Assembly (NCBI GenBank): GCA_910578035.1
Contig: CAJTOB010000031.1
Location: 1-34,508, forward strand
Length of the DNA: 34,508 nucleotides
Origin: an uncultured Muribaculaceae bacterium
GTDB lineage: Bacteria; Bacteroidota; Bacteroidia; Bacteroidales; Muribaculaceae
Direction: 5' to 3'
This document shows positions 15,972 to 25,004 of the stretch, one piece after another. Below the pieces are notes generated by a model. The model was not told where the DNA came from, did no database searches, and saw only the letters and a list, made by a program, of their open reading frames with translations. Made by a program: the position numbers and the translations under genes. Each line of letters opens with the position of its first letter. The first letter of the stretch is position 1.

Positions 15972-15994
15972 GGCGAGAATCCATAATTCTCGCC
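15972..15994 (+). promoter_or_regulatory. Leader hairpin of the DUF349 gene
   Basis: GGCGAGAAT (15972-15980) and ATTCTCGCC (15986-15994) form a 9-bp perfect stem with a 5-base loop. It lies directly after the -7 element, so it would be at or near the 5' end of the mRNA and 24 bases before the start codon. Confidence 0.5.
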
Positions 15995-16018
15995 AACAAC
16001 CTTTTTATTTACACAGTT

Positions 16019-17878
16019 ATGGATATGCTTGATCCCACCCTGGCTCCTGAAGAACAGCGTCAGGCCCAACCCGTGAATGAAGCGTCGGCCGAAGCCGCCG
16101 CAATCCCCGCCGAACAGGCCGTAGAGCCTCAGCCCGAAGCCGAGCTTGAGGTAGAAGAAATAATGTCGGAAGGCGAAGAACTCGCCGAGGCCGAGGCTGC
16201 CGATACTCCCGAGAGTGTTCTCGAAGCCGCCGAAGCCATGCTGGCCCTTGATGGCTCTGCTTTTGCCACCGACGACATTCGCCGTCTCCGCCAGCGGTTC
16301 AGCATGCTCCAGAAGACTGTGGAAACTTCTGAGGAAGAATCCGAGCCTAAGGCGCCGGAAGTAGACCCTGTCGCAGCTCGTTTTGTTGAAGTGGTTGAAC
16401 AGCTTCGTGCCAAGAAAGCAGAATGGACTGCTGCCGAAGAAGCACGCCGCGCGGCCAATCTCGAGCGTAAAAATGCCATCATCGCCGAAATTATAGCTCT
16501 TGCAGATGACACCGATAATGTGAACCGCACTTTTCCGCGCTACCGCGAGTTGCAGGACGAATTCAATGCTTTGGGCGATGTGGACCCCACAGAAGACACC
16601 GCTGTATGGAAGCGCTTTCAGGAAGCCCGTGAGCGCTATTCCGACAATCTGAAGATAAACAAAGAACTTCGCGATTATGACTTCAAGAAGAACCTTGCCG
16701 AAAAGGAAGTGCTCCTTGCCGAAGCCCGCGGATTAACTACCGAGGAAGATGTCATAGCTGCTTACCGCCGCTTGCAGGACCTCCACAATAAATGGCGCCA
16801 GATAGGTCCTGTTGCCAAGGAACTGCGCGATGAAATCTGGAATAATTTCCGCGACGCCTCTGCCGAAGTCAATAAACGCTATCAGGCATTCTTCGAAGCC
16901 CGCAAAGCTCGCGAAGCTGAGAACGAGGCTGCAAAAACAGCTCTCTGCGAGCGCCTTGAGGTTCTTGACTATAGTGGTCTGAAGACTTTCGCCGCATGGG
17001 AAGAAATGACCCGTACGATTATCGGGCTTCAGGAAGAATGGCGTACTCTCGGCTATGCCTCGAAGAAAATGAACCGCTCGCTCTTTGCCCGTTTCCGCAA
17101 AGGCTGCGATGCCTTCTTTGCTGCAAAAGCTGAGTTTTACCGCACTACCCGCGATGAGCTCGCCAATAATCTTGCACACAAGCAGCGTCTTGCCGATGAG
17201 GCCGAGGCTCTTAAGGAAAGTTCAGACTGGCGTTCTGCAACCGAACGCTTCGTTGCCATGCAGAAAGAGTGGAAAACCATAGGTGCCATTCCCAAGAAAT
17301 ACTCCGATGCTCTCTGGAAACGTTTTACCGAGGCTTGCGACTACTTCTTCGACCGTAAGAAAAAGGCCGGTTCAGGTACTCGTCAGGTTGAGGCCGCAAA
17401 TCTCAAGGCAAAACGTGAGATTATCGGTCTGCTTGAGGCTCTCATGGCCGACGGTACAGAAAAAGAAACTGCTATAAACCAGCTCAAGGAGCTCCAGAAG
17501 CGTTGGCAGGGAATCGGTCATGTGCCTTTCCGCGAGAAAGACAAGCTCTATGAAGCATATCGGTCGGCTGTCGATGCTGTCCGAGCTCACTTTGCCATTG
17601 CCGAAAGCCGTGCGCGTCGCGACCGTTTCGAAGCCTCTGTGCAGCAACTCGAAGGCGATAACGACAAGCTATATCGCGAACGCGAGCGTCTTGTGCGCGC
17701 CCTTGATGGCCGTCGCAACGAACTCCGTACTTATGAGAACAACCTCGGCTTCCTTCAGAGCAAGTCCAAATCGGGCGATTCTCTTCTTCGCGACATGAGC
17801 CGCCGCATTGAACGCCTGAAGGCTGACATCGCTGAAATTCAGGAGAAAATCAAACTCGTAGACGAAAAGATATCTTAA
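16019..17878 (+). CDS. DUF349-repeat protein
   Basis: This 619-residue cytoplasmic protein has an acidic, alanine-rich N-terminus (about residues 1-110), then five tandem DUF349 repeats, and a C-terminal coiled coil (about 540-619). The repeats share a W-x-x-IG core followed by an aromatic/basic helix, for example KWRQIGPVAKE, EWRTLGYASKK, EWKTIGAIPKK and RWQGIGHVPFR. Start 16019 is chosen because the longer frame would begin inside the -7 promoter element. DUF349 proteins are widespread in Bacteroidota and some proteobacteria; their function is poorly known. The gene is monocistronic by layout. Confidence 0.9.
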   Translation: MDMLDPTLAPEEQRQAQPVNEASAEAAAIPAEQAVEPQPEAELEVEEIMSEGEELAEAEAADTPESVLEAAEAMLALDGSAFATDDIRRLRQRFSMLQKTVETSEEESEPKAPEVDPVAARFVEVVEQLRAKKAEWTAAEEARRAANLERKNAIIAEIIALADDTDNVNRTFPRYRELQDEFNALGDVDPTEDTAVWKRFQEARERYSDNLKINKELRDYDFKKNLAEKEVLLAEARGLTTEEDVIAAYRRLQDLHNKWRQIGPVAKELRDEIWNNFRDASAEVNKRYQAFFEARKAREAENEAAKTALCERLEVLDYSGLKTFAAWEEMTRTIIGLQEEWRTLGYASKKMNRSLFARFRKGCDAFFAAKAEFYRTTRDELANNLAHKQRLADEAEALKESSDWRSATERFVAMQKEWKTIGAIPKKYSDALWKRFTEACDYFFDRKKKAGSGTRQVEAANLKAKREIIGLLEALMADGTEKETAINQLKELQKRWQGIGHVPFREKDKLYEAYRSAVDAVRAHFAIAESRARRDRFEASVQQLEGDNDKLYRERERLVRALDGRRNELRTYENNLGFLQSKSKSGDSLLRDMSRRIERLKADIAEIQEKIKLVDEKIS

Positions 17879-17901
17879 ATCAAGACATTCCTAAACTGGG
17901 T

Positions 17902-17929
17902 GGGAGTGCGGGCTAAAAACCGCACTCCC
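17902..17929 (+). terminator. Hairpin after the DUF349 gene, just before the sugar transferase
   Basis: GGGAGTGCGG and CCGCACTCCC form a 10-bp perfect GC-rich stem with an 8-base loop. No T tract follows, and the next ATG is only 19 bases away, so it may be a leaky terminator or a processing site. Confidence 0.6.
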
Positions 17930-17948
17930 GCTTGAACCACACCGCAAA

Positions 17949-19343
17949 ATGCCGCGAAATGACCGAGTAATAGAGACCTCCCGGGCAATATCCCTGATAT
18001 TCAATATCGGTTGTGTCGTCATAATAAATCTCGCATTTTTCCTTCTTACCCTCCAGCCCGAAATGGCCAGGGTTAATGTGTCGTATTTGCGTGAGATGTG
18101 GGTGTTGGTCAATGTAAGCGCTATTCCTGCTCTTGCCATGGGCAGCATGAGGCGCCATGAGCAGAGAGCAATGCTGCTCGATAAGGTGGTGAAAAGCACC
18201 TTAATATCAGTTGCGCTTCATGCTTTGTTCCTGTTGTCGCTGACAACTTTTCTGCACCTCGACGATATGAGGATACGCGACTATCTGCTGTTCTATGCAA
18301 TGATGCTTGTCGGGATGCTCTTGTTCAGAGTCGCGGCGGCATATGCGTTAAAGGAATACCGACGTCGCGGTTATAACTATACGAGGGTAGTTATTGTCGG
18401 AGCCGGTGCCAATGGAGAGCGTCTTGCCTCTTCCCTTCAGAAAGACGGCGGTTTCGGCTACAAAATCCTTGGTTTCTTTGATGATTCGGCTGATGGTGCT
18501 TCTGAATCAGCCGCTGTCTATCCGATTTCAACGCTTCGGAAATTTGTGGAAGACAACGAGGTGCGGCAGATTTTCTATACACTTTCCGGGCAGAATGATG
18601 TTCTGGCAGATGTTATCAGGATCGCCGATGACAATTGCGTGGAATTCTACTATGTGCCGCAGATTCCTCGCACACTCGCCCGCAATTTCGAATTGAACAG
18701 TGTGGGTCATCTGCCTCTCCTGTCGATACGGAACAATCCTTTGAAGAAAAATATCAACAGATTGTTGAAACGTTCATTTGACTTGGCGGTCTCATCGCTG
18801 TTTCTCTGCTTTTATCCTCTTGTCTATATCGTTGTGGCAATAGGTATCAAGATGAGTTCGCCCGGACCCGTATATTTCAGACAGGAACGTACCGGCTATC
18901 TTGGCCGTTCGTTTGAGTGTTTGAAATTCAGGACAATGAAGGTGAATGCAACTTCCGATATATGCCAGGCAACGAAAAATGACCCTCGTAAAACTCGATT
19001 CGGAGAATTTCTGCGGCGAACATCGATAGACGAGCTGCCGCAGTTCGTCAATGTATGGCGGGGAGAAATGTCTATTGTGGGGCCACGGCCACACATGCTT
19101 ATGCATACAGAGCAATATACCGAGCTGATAGACCGGTATATGCTTCGACATGCCGTAAAGCCCGGTATTACGGGCTGGGCCCAGGTCAACGGATATCGTG
19201 GTCCGACCGATGAACTCTGGAAGATGGAACGACGTGTCGAATATGATGTGTGGTATATCGAGAACTGGAGTTTACTTCTTGATATGAAGATAATTGTGCG
19301 GACGGTTATAAATGCTTTCCGCTCAGATGAAAACGCTTTCTGA
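17949..19343 (+). CDS. Polyprenyl-phosphate sugar phosphotransferase that primes polysaccharide synthesis
   Basis: This 464-residue membrane enzyme belongs to the WbaP/CpsE polyisoprenyl-phosphate hexose-1-phosphate transferases, which load the first sugar phosphate onto undecaprenyl phosphate. It has four N-terminal helices (about residues 12-120), a CoA-binding-like nucleotide fold (VVIVGAGANGERLA near 148), one helix after KRSFDLA, and the catalytic domain. That domain has SPGPVYFRQERTGYLG, KFRTM, RRTSIDELPQ (the conserved DE pair), SIVGPRPH and KPGITGWAQVNGYRG. Start ATG 17949 is the first in frame. No capsule or glycosyltransferase genes are nearby. It ends 9 bases before the helicase gene, so the two are probably cotranscribed. 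Sugar specificity is not known. Confidence 0.92.
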   Translation: MPRNDRVIETSRAISLIFNIGCVVIINLAFFLLTLQPEMARVNVSYLREMWVLVNVSAIPALAMGSMRRHEQRAMLLDKVVKSTLISVALHALFLLSLTTFLHLDDMRIRDYLLFYAMMLVGMLLFRVAAAYALKEYRRRGYNYTRVVIVGAGANGERLASSLQKDGGFGYKILGFFDDSADGASESAAVYPISTLRKFVEDNEVRQIFYTLSGQNDVLADVIRIADDNCVEFYYVPQIPRTLARNFELNSVGHLPLLSIRNNPLKKNINRLLKRSFDLAVSSLFLCFYPLVYIVVAIGIKMSSPGPVYFRQERTGYLGRSFECLKFRTMKVNATSDICQATKNDPRKTRFGEFLRRTSIDELPQFVNVWRGEMSIVGPRPHMLMHTEQYTELIDRYMLRHAVKPGITGWAQVNGYRGPTDELWKMERRVEYDVWYIENWSLLLDMKIIVRTVINAFRSDENAF

Positions 19344-19352
19344 TTCCCGGAT

Positions 19353-22300
19353 ATGCTGACGATTTACAAGGCTTCGGCCGGCTCCGGCAAGACATATACG
19401 CTCGCTTTCGAGTATGTAAAGCTGCTTTTAGGCGTCAAGCTGACCGACGGCTCCGACCGTTATGTGCTCAACAGTCCGCGTTATGTACCGGGCGGAAGAC
19501 GTATGGCCTGCCGTCACCGAGGTATTCTTGCCATAACGTTTACAAATGCCGCTACCGAGGAAATGAAAAGCCGTATAGTGCGCGAACTCGGTAAGCTTGC
19601 AGGCGATGGCGAGGCCGACTACCGCGACCGCCTTGTGTCTATCTTCGGCTGTACGGCAGATGAACTGCAGGCTGCGGCATCGCTGGCTCTATCGGAAATG
19701 CTCTATGATTACGGCAGCTTCAATGTGAGTACAATCGACTCGTTTTTTCAGAGTGTGCTGCGAACATTCTCGCGCGAGATAGACCATCAGGGAGATTATG
19801 AACTCAGTCTCAATCTTTCCGATGTGGTCGCGCAGGCTATTTCGCTCATGCTTGACGACCTCAATTACGGGCGTTCGGAGAATTCGGCTCGTCTTAACCG
19901 CTGGATACGCGATTATGTGCTTTCACGTCTGCAGAGCGGCGGAAGCTATAATTTTTTCAATAGAGCCGGACATATGCTTGCGTCGATTTCTGCTTCGGTC
20001 GCATCTGCTCTTGGCGACGAGACATATACGACTCGTGCCGAAGCATTTCGCCGTTATATCGCCGACCCCGCGCGTATATCGGCATTTGAGAAAGAACTTC
20101 GCAGGGTAATCGCAGACAAAGGAGCTCTCATTAAAGCGGCAGCCGAAGATTTTGCCGGCCTTGCTGATGGTCTCGGAATTCCGACAGACGCATATAATAA
20201 GTCGTTCCGTCCTCGCATTGACAAAGCAATTGCAAATCCGGCCACACTTACGGCCAAGGACTTTGGCATAGGTCTTTTCCGTATGCTTTGCGAAGGGCCC
20301 GAACAAAAGAAATTTTATGTGCAGTCTCGTATAAAGACAATCAGTCATCTTGGCTCCTCTCTCGATGAAGTCTTCGGGCTGGCATGCCGTTTTGCGGAGA
20401 CTGCGATGGCAAATATAGGAGAAATGGCTGTTCTATCGGAAATTGCAGCCTCTCTTCCCCTACTTGAGTTTATCGGTATGACGGAGAACTATATGCAGAA
20501 GTTCTTGCGCGACAGCAATATGATGCTCATATCCGATACAGGCGAATTGCTCAAACGAATAATAAGCGATGCTGAACTCCCGTTTATCTACGAACGTCTC
20601 GGCATGAAACTCGACAGTCTGCTTATCGACGAGTTTCAGGATACATCGCATCTGCAATGGCATAATCTCAGGCCATTGGTGGCAAACAGTATCGCCGAAG
20701 GGCACGACAGCCTTATAATCGGAGACGAAAAGCAAGCTATTTTCCGTTTCCGAAACTCAGACAGCGAGTTGCTCGGTCATCTTGTCGGAGAACGGGATTT
20801 TCCCGATTCGCACTGCCTGCGCGGGAATATTCCGTCTGAAAACACAAACTATCGCAGTGCCGGAGCCATAGTGCGTTTTAACAATACGCTTTTTCGCCGC
20901 ATGGCGCGCAATCTTAAAATGGACTGTTACGGCAACGTAGTCCAGTCGCTATCGGCGAAAAATGCCGATATTCCGGCTTTCATAAGACTTCAGTTTGTAG
21001 ACGGTTGCGATGAAGATGTTCGAAACGACATTTTCGAGCGTATGGCTGTGGAAATCAATCGACAACATGCCGCCGGTTACCGTTGGCGCGATATCTTGAT
21101 TCTTGTCCGTGCACGCGACGAGGCTAAGGCTATTGCAGAATATCTGATGTATCGTCATCCGGAAATCCGTCTTCTTTCGAGCGAGGCATTGATGCTGAAC
21201 AGTTCTGTGGCTGTGAGGTCTATAATAGGCATGCTCAAACTTGTTGAGCGGTCATACCGCGTTCTGTCTGAGGTGGGTGAGCGCAGGCCGCAGCCATATG
21301 CGTCGAAGGCTGATGTTGTCATGATGATAAGCCGTTTTGCATATTATCGCGGCGAAGGCTTCGGCTGTTCTGAAGCACTTGAGCTGGCTCTTGGAGAGGC
21401 TTCCGAAGCCGGAGGCTCGTTACAGCGAGAGGTTCTTGCCATACGTGCCGAGAATCCGGCCAACCTTGTGGCTCTTATAGAGGCTGTGATAGCGCATAAA
21501 ATACCGGCGGTACAGCGCAAGGCGGAGTATGCATATATAGCCGCTTTGCAGGACCTTGCGGTAAAGCATTGTGAGAGTGCCGATCCGTCGCTCGCTTCTT
21601 TTCTTGCCGAATACGACCGTAATATCGACAATTGGTCCATAAAGGCATCGTCGAAACTTGATGCGGTCGAAATAATGACAGTCCATAAGTCGAAAGGTCT
21701 TGAAAGAGCATGTGTGCACATGCCTTTGGCAGACTGGAAATTGCGACGCAAGACCGACGATTTGTGGTTGCCTCTTGACGATGGTCTGCCCGGATTTGAC
21801 CGGGATATCGTTCCGCCTTTGCTTCGGGTTACAACGAGTAAAAACAATATTCTCCGAACCTCTCCTGTGTCTCCGTTTGCTGAAGATCTCGAGCAAAATG
21901 AACGCGATATCGACGCTGATAATCTCAACCTTGCGTATGTGGCCTATACCCGAGCCTCGCGAGAGTTGCTTATTTACAGCGGGGTCGACAATATCGGCTC
22001 ATGGTTTGCCGAGGCTTTGCAACAGCCGGACGAGGAGTCTGAACATTCGGACCCGGCTCTGATGCCTTTGTCGGAGTTCTACAACGCCGCATCAGGAACA
22101 TTCGAGTATGGTGCTCCGACAAGCCGTAAAAGCGAAGAGGCGAATGTTGAAGACTTTGATGTCTCTGCTGGTGAGTATCAGGTGATATGCCGCGATGATG
22201 CCCGGGAGCTGACTGCAATCGACGATTTGCTTGGCGATGACCCGGATATCGGGGGTGAGGAGCTTAAAGAAATAACCGACGACTATGCCGACGGACTCAT

Positions 22301-22742
22301 GGCAGAAGCTGCCCGTCGCGGACAGAATCTCCACGCAGTGCTCGCTTCTGTGCGGACGCGTGCAGACTTGCCGGAAGCGGTAAACCGGCTTGCATTGAGG
22401 CTCGGGCTGAGCCCGGAGGAGTCTGACGGATATCTGCAGGAGCTCGAAGAGGCTTTCAGCAACGCCGGAGAGACCGCAGAGGCTTGGTTCAGGCCTGAAA
22501 ACAAAATTTTTGCAGAGCGGGCAATATATTTGCCGACTACGGGAGAGACATTCCGTCCGGACCGCGTGGTCGTGACTCCTGATGGCTGTGTGACAGTAGT
22601 GGATTATAAGTTTACGACCGAAGCACGCGAAGGACATCGGCGCCAGGTTGAGCTCTACATAAGCCTTCTGCGTCGCATGGGTCGCGAAAAAGTCGACGGA
22701 TTCTTGTGGTATCCTCTTCTCGGATTGATAATAAAAGTGTAA
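19353..22742 (+). CDS. AddA/RecB-like UvrD-family helicase with C-terminal nuclease
   Basis: This 1129-residue superfamily 1 helicase-nuclease for double-strand break repair has Walker A in ASAGSGKTYTLAFEY (residues 8-22). Motif Ia is ITFTNAATEEMKSR, motif II LLIDEFQDTSH, motif III GDEKQAIFRFRNSD, motif IV NYRSAGAIV, motif V MTVHKSKGLE and motif VI VAYTRASRELL. The C-terminus has a RecB-type nuclease signature: GQNLHAV, then FRPDRVVV and VVDYKF. It should unwind and degrade broken ends, as AddA does with AddB. No AddB-like gene is next to it. It has no signal or membrane segment. Length is near the usual AddA size. Confidence 0.9.
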   Translation: MLTIYKASAGSGKTYTLAFEYVKLLLGVKLTDGSDRYVLNSPRYVPGGRRMACRHRGILAITFTNAATEEMKSRIVRELGKLAGDGEADYRDRLVSIFGCTADELQAAASLALSEMLYDYGSFNVSTIDSFFQSVLRTFSREIDHQGDYELSLNLSDVVAQAISLMLDDLNYGRSENSARLNRWIRDYVLSRLQSGGSYNFFNRAGHMLASISASVASALGDETYTTRAEAFRRYIADPARISAFEKELRRVIADKGALIKAAAEDFAGLADGLGIPTDAYNKSFRPRIDKAIANPATLTAKDFGIGLFRMLCEGPEQKKFYVQSRIKTISHLGSSLDEVFGLACRFAETAMANIGEMAVLSEIAASLPLLEFIGMTENYMQKFLRDSNMMLISDTGELLKRIISDAELPFIYERLGMKLDSLLIDEFQDTSHLQWHNLRPLVANSIAEGHDSLIIGDEKQAIFRFRNSDSELLGHLVGERDFPDSHCLRGNIPSENTNYRSAGAIVRFNNTLFRRMARNLKMDCYGNVVQSLSAKNADIPAFIRLQFVDGCDEDVRNDIFERMAVEINRQHAAGYRWRDILILVRARDEAKAIAEYLMYRHPEIRLLSSEALMLNSSVAVRSIIGMLKLVERSYRVLSEVGERRPQPYASKADVVMMISRFAYYRGEGFGCSEALELALGEASEAGGSLQREVLAIRAENPANLVALIEAVIAHKIPAVQRKAEYAYIAALQDLAVKHCESADPSLASFLAEYDRNIDNWSIKASSKLDAVEIMTVHKSKGLERACVHMPLADWKLRRKTDDLWLPLDDGLPGFDRDIVPPLLRVTTSKNNILRTSPVSPFAEDLEQNERDIDADNLNLAYVAYTRASRELLIYSGVDNIGSWFAEALQQPDEESEHSDPALMPLSEFYNAASGTFEYGAPTSRKSEEANVEDFDVSAGEYQVICRDDARELTAIDDLLGDDPDIGGEELKEITDDYADGLMAEAARRGQNLHAVLASVRTRADLPEAVNRLALRLGLSPEESDGYLQELEEAFSNAGETAEAWFRPENKIFAERAIYLPTTGETFRPDRVVVTPDGCVTVVDYKFTTEAREGHRRQVELYISLLRRMGREKVDGFLWYPLLGLIIKV

Positions 22743-22747
22743 CTTTG
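22740..22747 (+). promoter_or_regulatory. -7 promoter element overlapping the helicase stop codon
   Basis: TAACTTTG matches TAnnTTTG; its TAA is the stop codon of the helicase gene. It lies 13 bases before ATG 22760, so transcripts from it would have a leader of only a few bases. No -33 element is clear. Confidence 0.5.
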
Positions 22748-22759
22748 CCGTTTGATAAT

Positions 22760-24406
22760 ATGATGAAACATTACTTGACATGTATTTTAGGCGCTGCGGC
22801 GATAGCTGTGGCGGCTTCAGCCGATGCCTCGGCATGCACAAGCCTCATAGCGGCTCAGGGTGCTACCGTCGATGGCGGCACAATGATTACTTACGCGGCC
22901 GACAGCCATACTCTCTATGGCGAGCTCTATCGCCAGCCCGCAGCCGACCATGCTCCCGGAGCGATGCGTCAGGTAGTGGAATGGGATACCGGCCGTCTTC
23001 TTGGCGAAATTCCCGAAGTGGCACATACTTATGCCACTATCGGCAACATGAATGAACATGGCCTCACCATTGCCGAAAGTACATGGGGCGGACGCCCCGA
23101 ACTTGAGGGCAGCGGTAAAATAGACTATGGTTCGTTGATTTACATTACGCTTCAGCGTGCACGCACTGCCCGCGAGGCTATTGATGTCATGACAGGACTT
23201 GTGCGCGACTATGGCTATGCTTCTTCCGGTGAGTCGTTTTCAATAGCAGACCCTGATGAAGTCTGGGTGATGGAACTTATCGGCAAAGGCAAGACCGACC
23301 CTGGAGCAGTCTGGGTGGCCCGTCGTGTGCCCGAAGGATATATCAGTGGTCATGCCAACCATGCACGTATCCATAAGTTCCCTCTCAAAGACAAGGAGAC
23401 GATTTATTCTAAAGATGTCATTGATTTCGCCCGTTCTCAGGGCTATTTCAGCGGAAAAGATAAGGATTTCGACTTTTCGCGCGCATATGCGGTGACAGAT
23501 GCCGGCGCTCTGCGCGGCTGCGATGCCAGAGTATGGGCTTATTTCCGTAAATTTGCTCCCGAAGGAACAATGGACCAGTATATTCCGTGGATTATGGAAG
23601 GCAAAGGCGAACCTATGCCTCTTTGGGTGAAGACTGCTAAGGCTCTGAGTGCAAATGATCTCAAATGGATGATGCGCGACCACTTTGAAGACACACATCT
23701 TGATATGACAAAAGATATCGGTGCCGGTCCTTTTGAAGTTCCCTATCGCTGGCGTCCGATGGGTTACACTGTCGACGGCCAGGAGTACACTCATGAACGT
23801 GCTATCGCTACCCAGCAGACAGGCTTTTCATTTGTGGCAGACATGAATAAAGAACGTCATGATGCGATGAAGGGCATTCTGTGGTTCGGTGTAGACGATG
23901 CCAATACCTGCGTGTATGTGCCTGTGTTCAACAGTACAGACACTGTGCCTCGTGCACTCGACGGTCATGCTGACCTTTACAATCTGTCGTGGGATGCAAT
24001 GTTCTGGGTGAACAACTATGTCGCAAATCAGGCATATAACCGCTATTCGCAGATGATTCCCGATATACGCAACGTACAGGGGCAACTTGAGAAAGAAATG
24101 GACGCTGCTGTTGCGGAGGCTTCTGCTGCTATAGCCGGCAAGCCTTATGGAGAGGCGCAGGCTGCACTCCGCGATGTGACTGTAGCTCGTACCACTGACG
24201 CCACCGCACGGTATAAACAACTTGGCGACTATCTGTTTGTAAAATACCTCGACGGAAACATCAAGAAAGAAGAGAACGGAAAATTTGCCCGCACGGCCGA
24301 CGGAATGCCCGTTCAGCCTGTTTTCGGAGGCTATAACGAGCGCTACTTCCGCTCTATAGTAGAAGATGCCGGCGACCGTCTTAAAGTAGTAGAACCTCAA
24401 CAATAA
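22760..24406 (+). CDS. C69-family dipeptidase (secreted)
   Basis: This 548-residue N-terminal-nucleophile hydrolase of peptidase family C69 (PepD-like) has a signal-like N-terminus (hydrophobic residues 9-21). It ends just before C26 in SACTSLIAAQ, which would become the nucleophilic N-terminal cysteine. The family pattern continues with GATVDGGTMITYAADSH and the WGGRPELEG region. Substrates of characterised members are dipeptides. I start at 22760 (MMKHYL), since the longer frame from 22706 lies inside the helicase gene; ATG 22763 is equally possible. A C69 enzyme with an export signal would act in the periplasm. It starts a plus-strand run with the PPIase gene 12 bases downstream. Confidence 0.9.
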   Translation: MMKHYLTCILGAAAIAVAASADASACTSLIAAQGATVDGGTMITYAADSHTLYGELYRQPAADHAPGAMRQVVEWDTGRLLGEIPEVAHTYATIGNMNEHGLTIAESTWGGRPELEGSGKIDYGSLIYITLQRARTAREAIDVMTGLVRDYGYASSGESFSIADPDEVWVMELIGKGKTDPGAVWVARRVPEGYISGHANHARIHKFPLKDKETIYSKDVIDFARSQGYFSGKDKDFDFSRAYAVTDAGALRGCDARVWAYFRKFAPEGTMDQYIPWIMEGKGEPMPLWVKTAKALSANDLKWMMRDHFEDTHLDMTKDIGAGPFEVPYRWRPMGYTVDGQEYTHERAIATQQTGFSFVADMNKERHDAMKGILWFGVDDANTCVYVPVFNSTDTVPRALDGHADLYNLSWDAMFWVNNYVANQAYNRYSQMIPDIRNVQGQLEKEMDAAVAEASAAIAGKPYGEAQAALRDVTVARTTDATARYKQLGDYLFVKYLDGNIKKEENGKFARTADGMPVQPVFGGYNERYFRSIVEDAGDRLKVVEPQQ

Positions 24407-24418
24407 CAACTATTCGCA

Positions 24419-24976
24419 ATGAAAATTGAACCTGGAAAATATTTTGAAATAGCATATAAGCTTTTCCGCGTCAATCCCGACGGAACCGAGACTCTCATGC
24501 ACGAAGTGTCTGCCGAGCAGCCCGACCGTGCAATATTCGGTATGACTGTCGGCTTTGTCGAAGCGCTCGATGAGGCTATTCTCGGCCAGGAAAAGGGCTT
24601 TAAATTCGATTTCTACGCCGAGCCTGATAAGGCCTTTGGCCCATATACTGAAGAAGATATCTATACCGTACCCCGCGAAAATCTGCTCGTTGACGGTAAA
24701 TTCGACGAAGAGATGTTCGCTCCCGGCAATCTGATTCCTCTGCGCACTCCCGACGGATTTGTTGTCGACGGACTCGTTGTAGAACTCAAGCCCGATTCGG
24801 TTGTTCTTGACCTTAACCATCCTCTTGCAAAAGACCGTGTGCATTATGTCGGTGAAGTTACGGAGGTGCGTATGCCGACTCAGGAAGAACTTCAGCCTTC
24901 GCATGGCTGCGGTGGCTGTGGCGGCGGCTGTGGTGACAGCGGCTGTTGCTCCGATGGCAATTGCGGCGGATGCTGA
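24419..24976 (+). CDS. SlyD-like FKBP-type peptidyl-prolyl isomerase
   Basis: This 185-residue cytoplasmic FKBP has the SlyD layout: a split FKBP domain with an inserted chaperone flap (IF domain). The N-terminal half has FGMTVGFVEALDEAILGQEKG near residue 40. The FKBP core resumes with VGEVTEVRMPTQEEL. The C-terminus has a Cys-rich tail of seven cysteines between HGCGGCGGGCG and CGGC (residues 162-185), with one His and no hydrophobic residue. Such tails in SlyD bind nickel, zinc or copper. It may fold or help metallate proteins. It follows the dipeptidase by 12 bases. No hydrogenase or urease genes are in the window. Confidence 0.92.
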   Translation: MKIEPGKYFEIAYKLFRVNPDGTETLMHEVSAEQPDRAIFGMTVGFVEALDEAILGQEKGFKFDFYAEPDKAFGPYTEEDIYTVPRENLLVDGKFDEEMFAPGNLIPLRTPDGFVVDGLVVELKPDSVVLDLNHPLAKDRVHYVGEVTEVRMPTQEELQPSHGCGGCGGGCGDSGCCSDGNCGGC

Positions 24977-25004
24977 TTTTGAACCGGGCGTTTCATAAAA
25001 ATCC

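Noticed and set aside
15968..16018. Upstream start of the DUF349 protein at 15968
   Set aside because: It begins inside the TATTTTTG element and would translate the leader hairpin. ATG 16019 is better placed.
24905..24976. Cys/Gly-rich stretch as a separate small metallothionein-like gene
   Set aside because: It is in frame with, and the natural C-terminus of, the SlyD-like protein. Such tails are known in that family.
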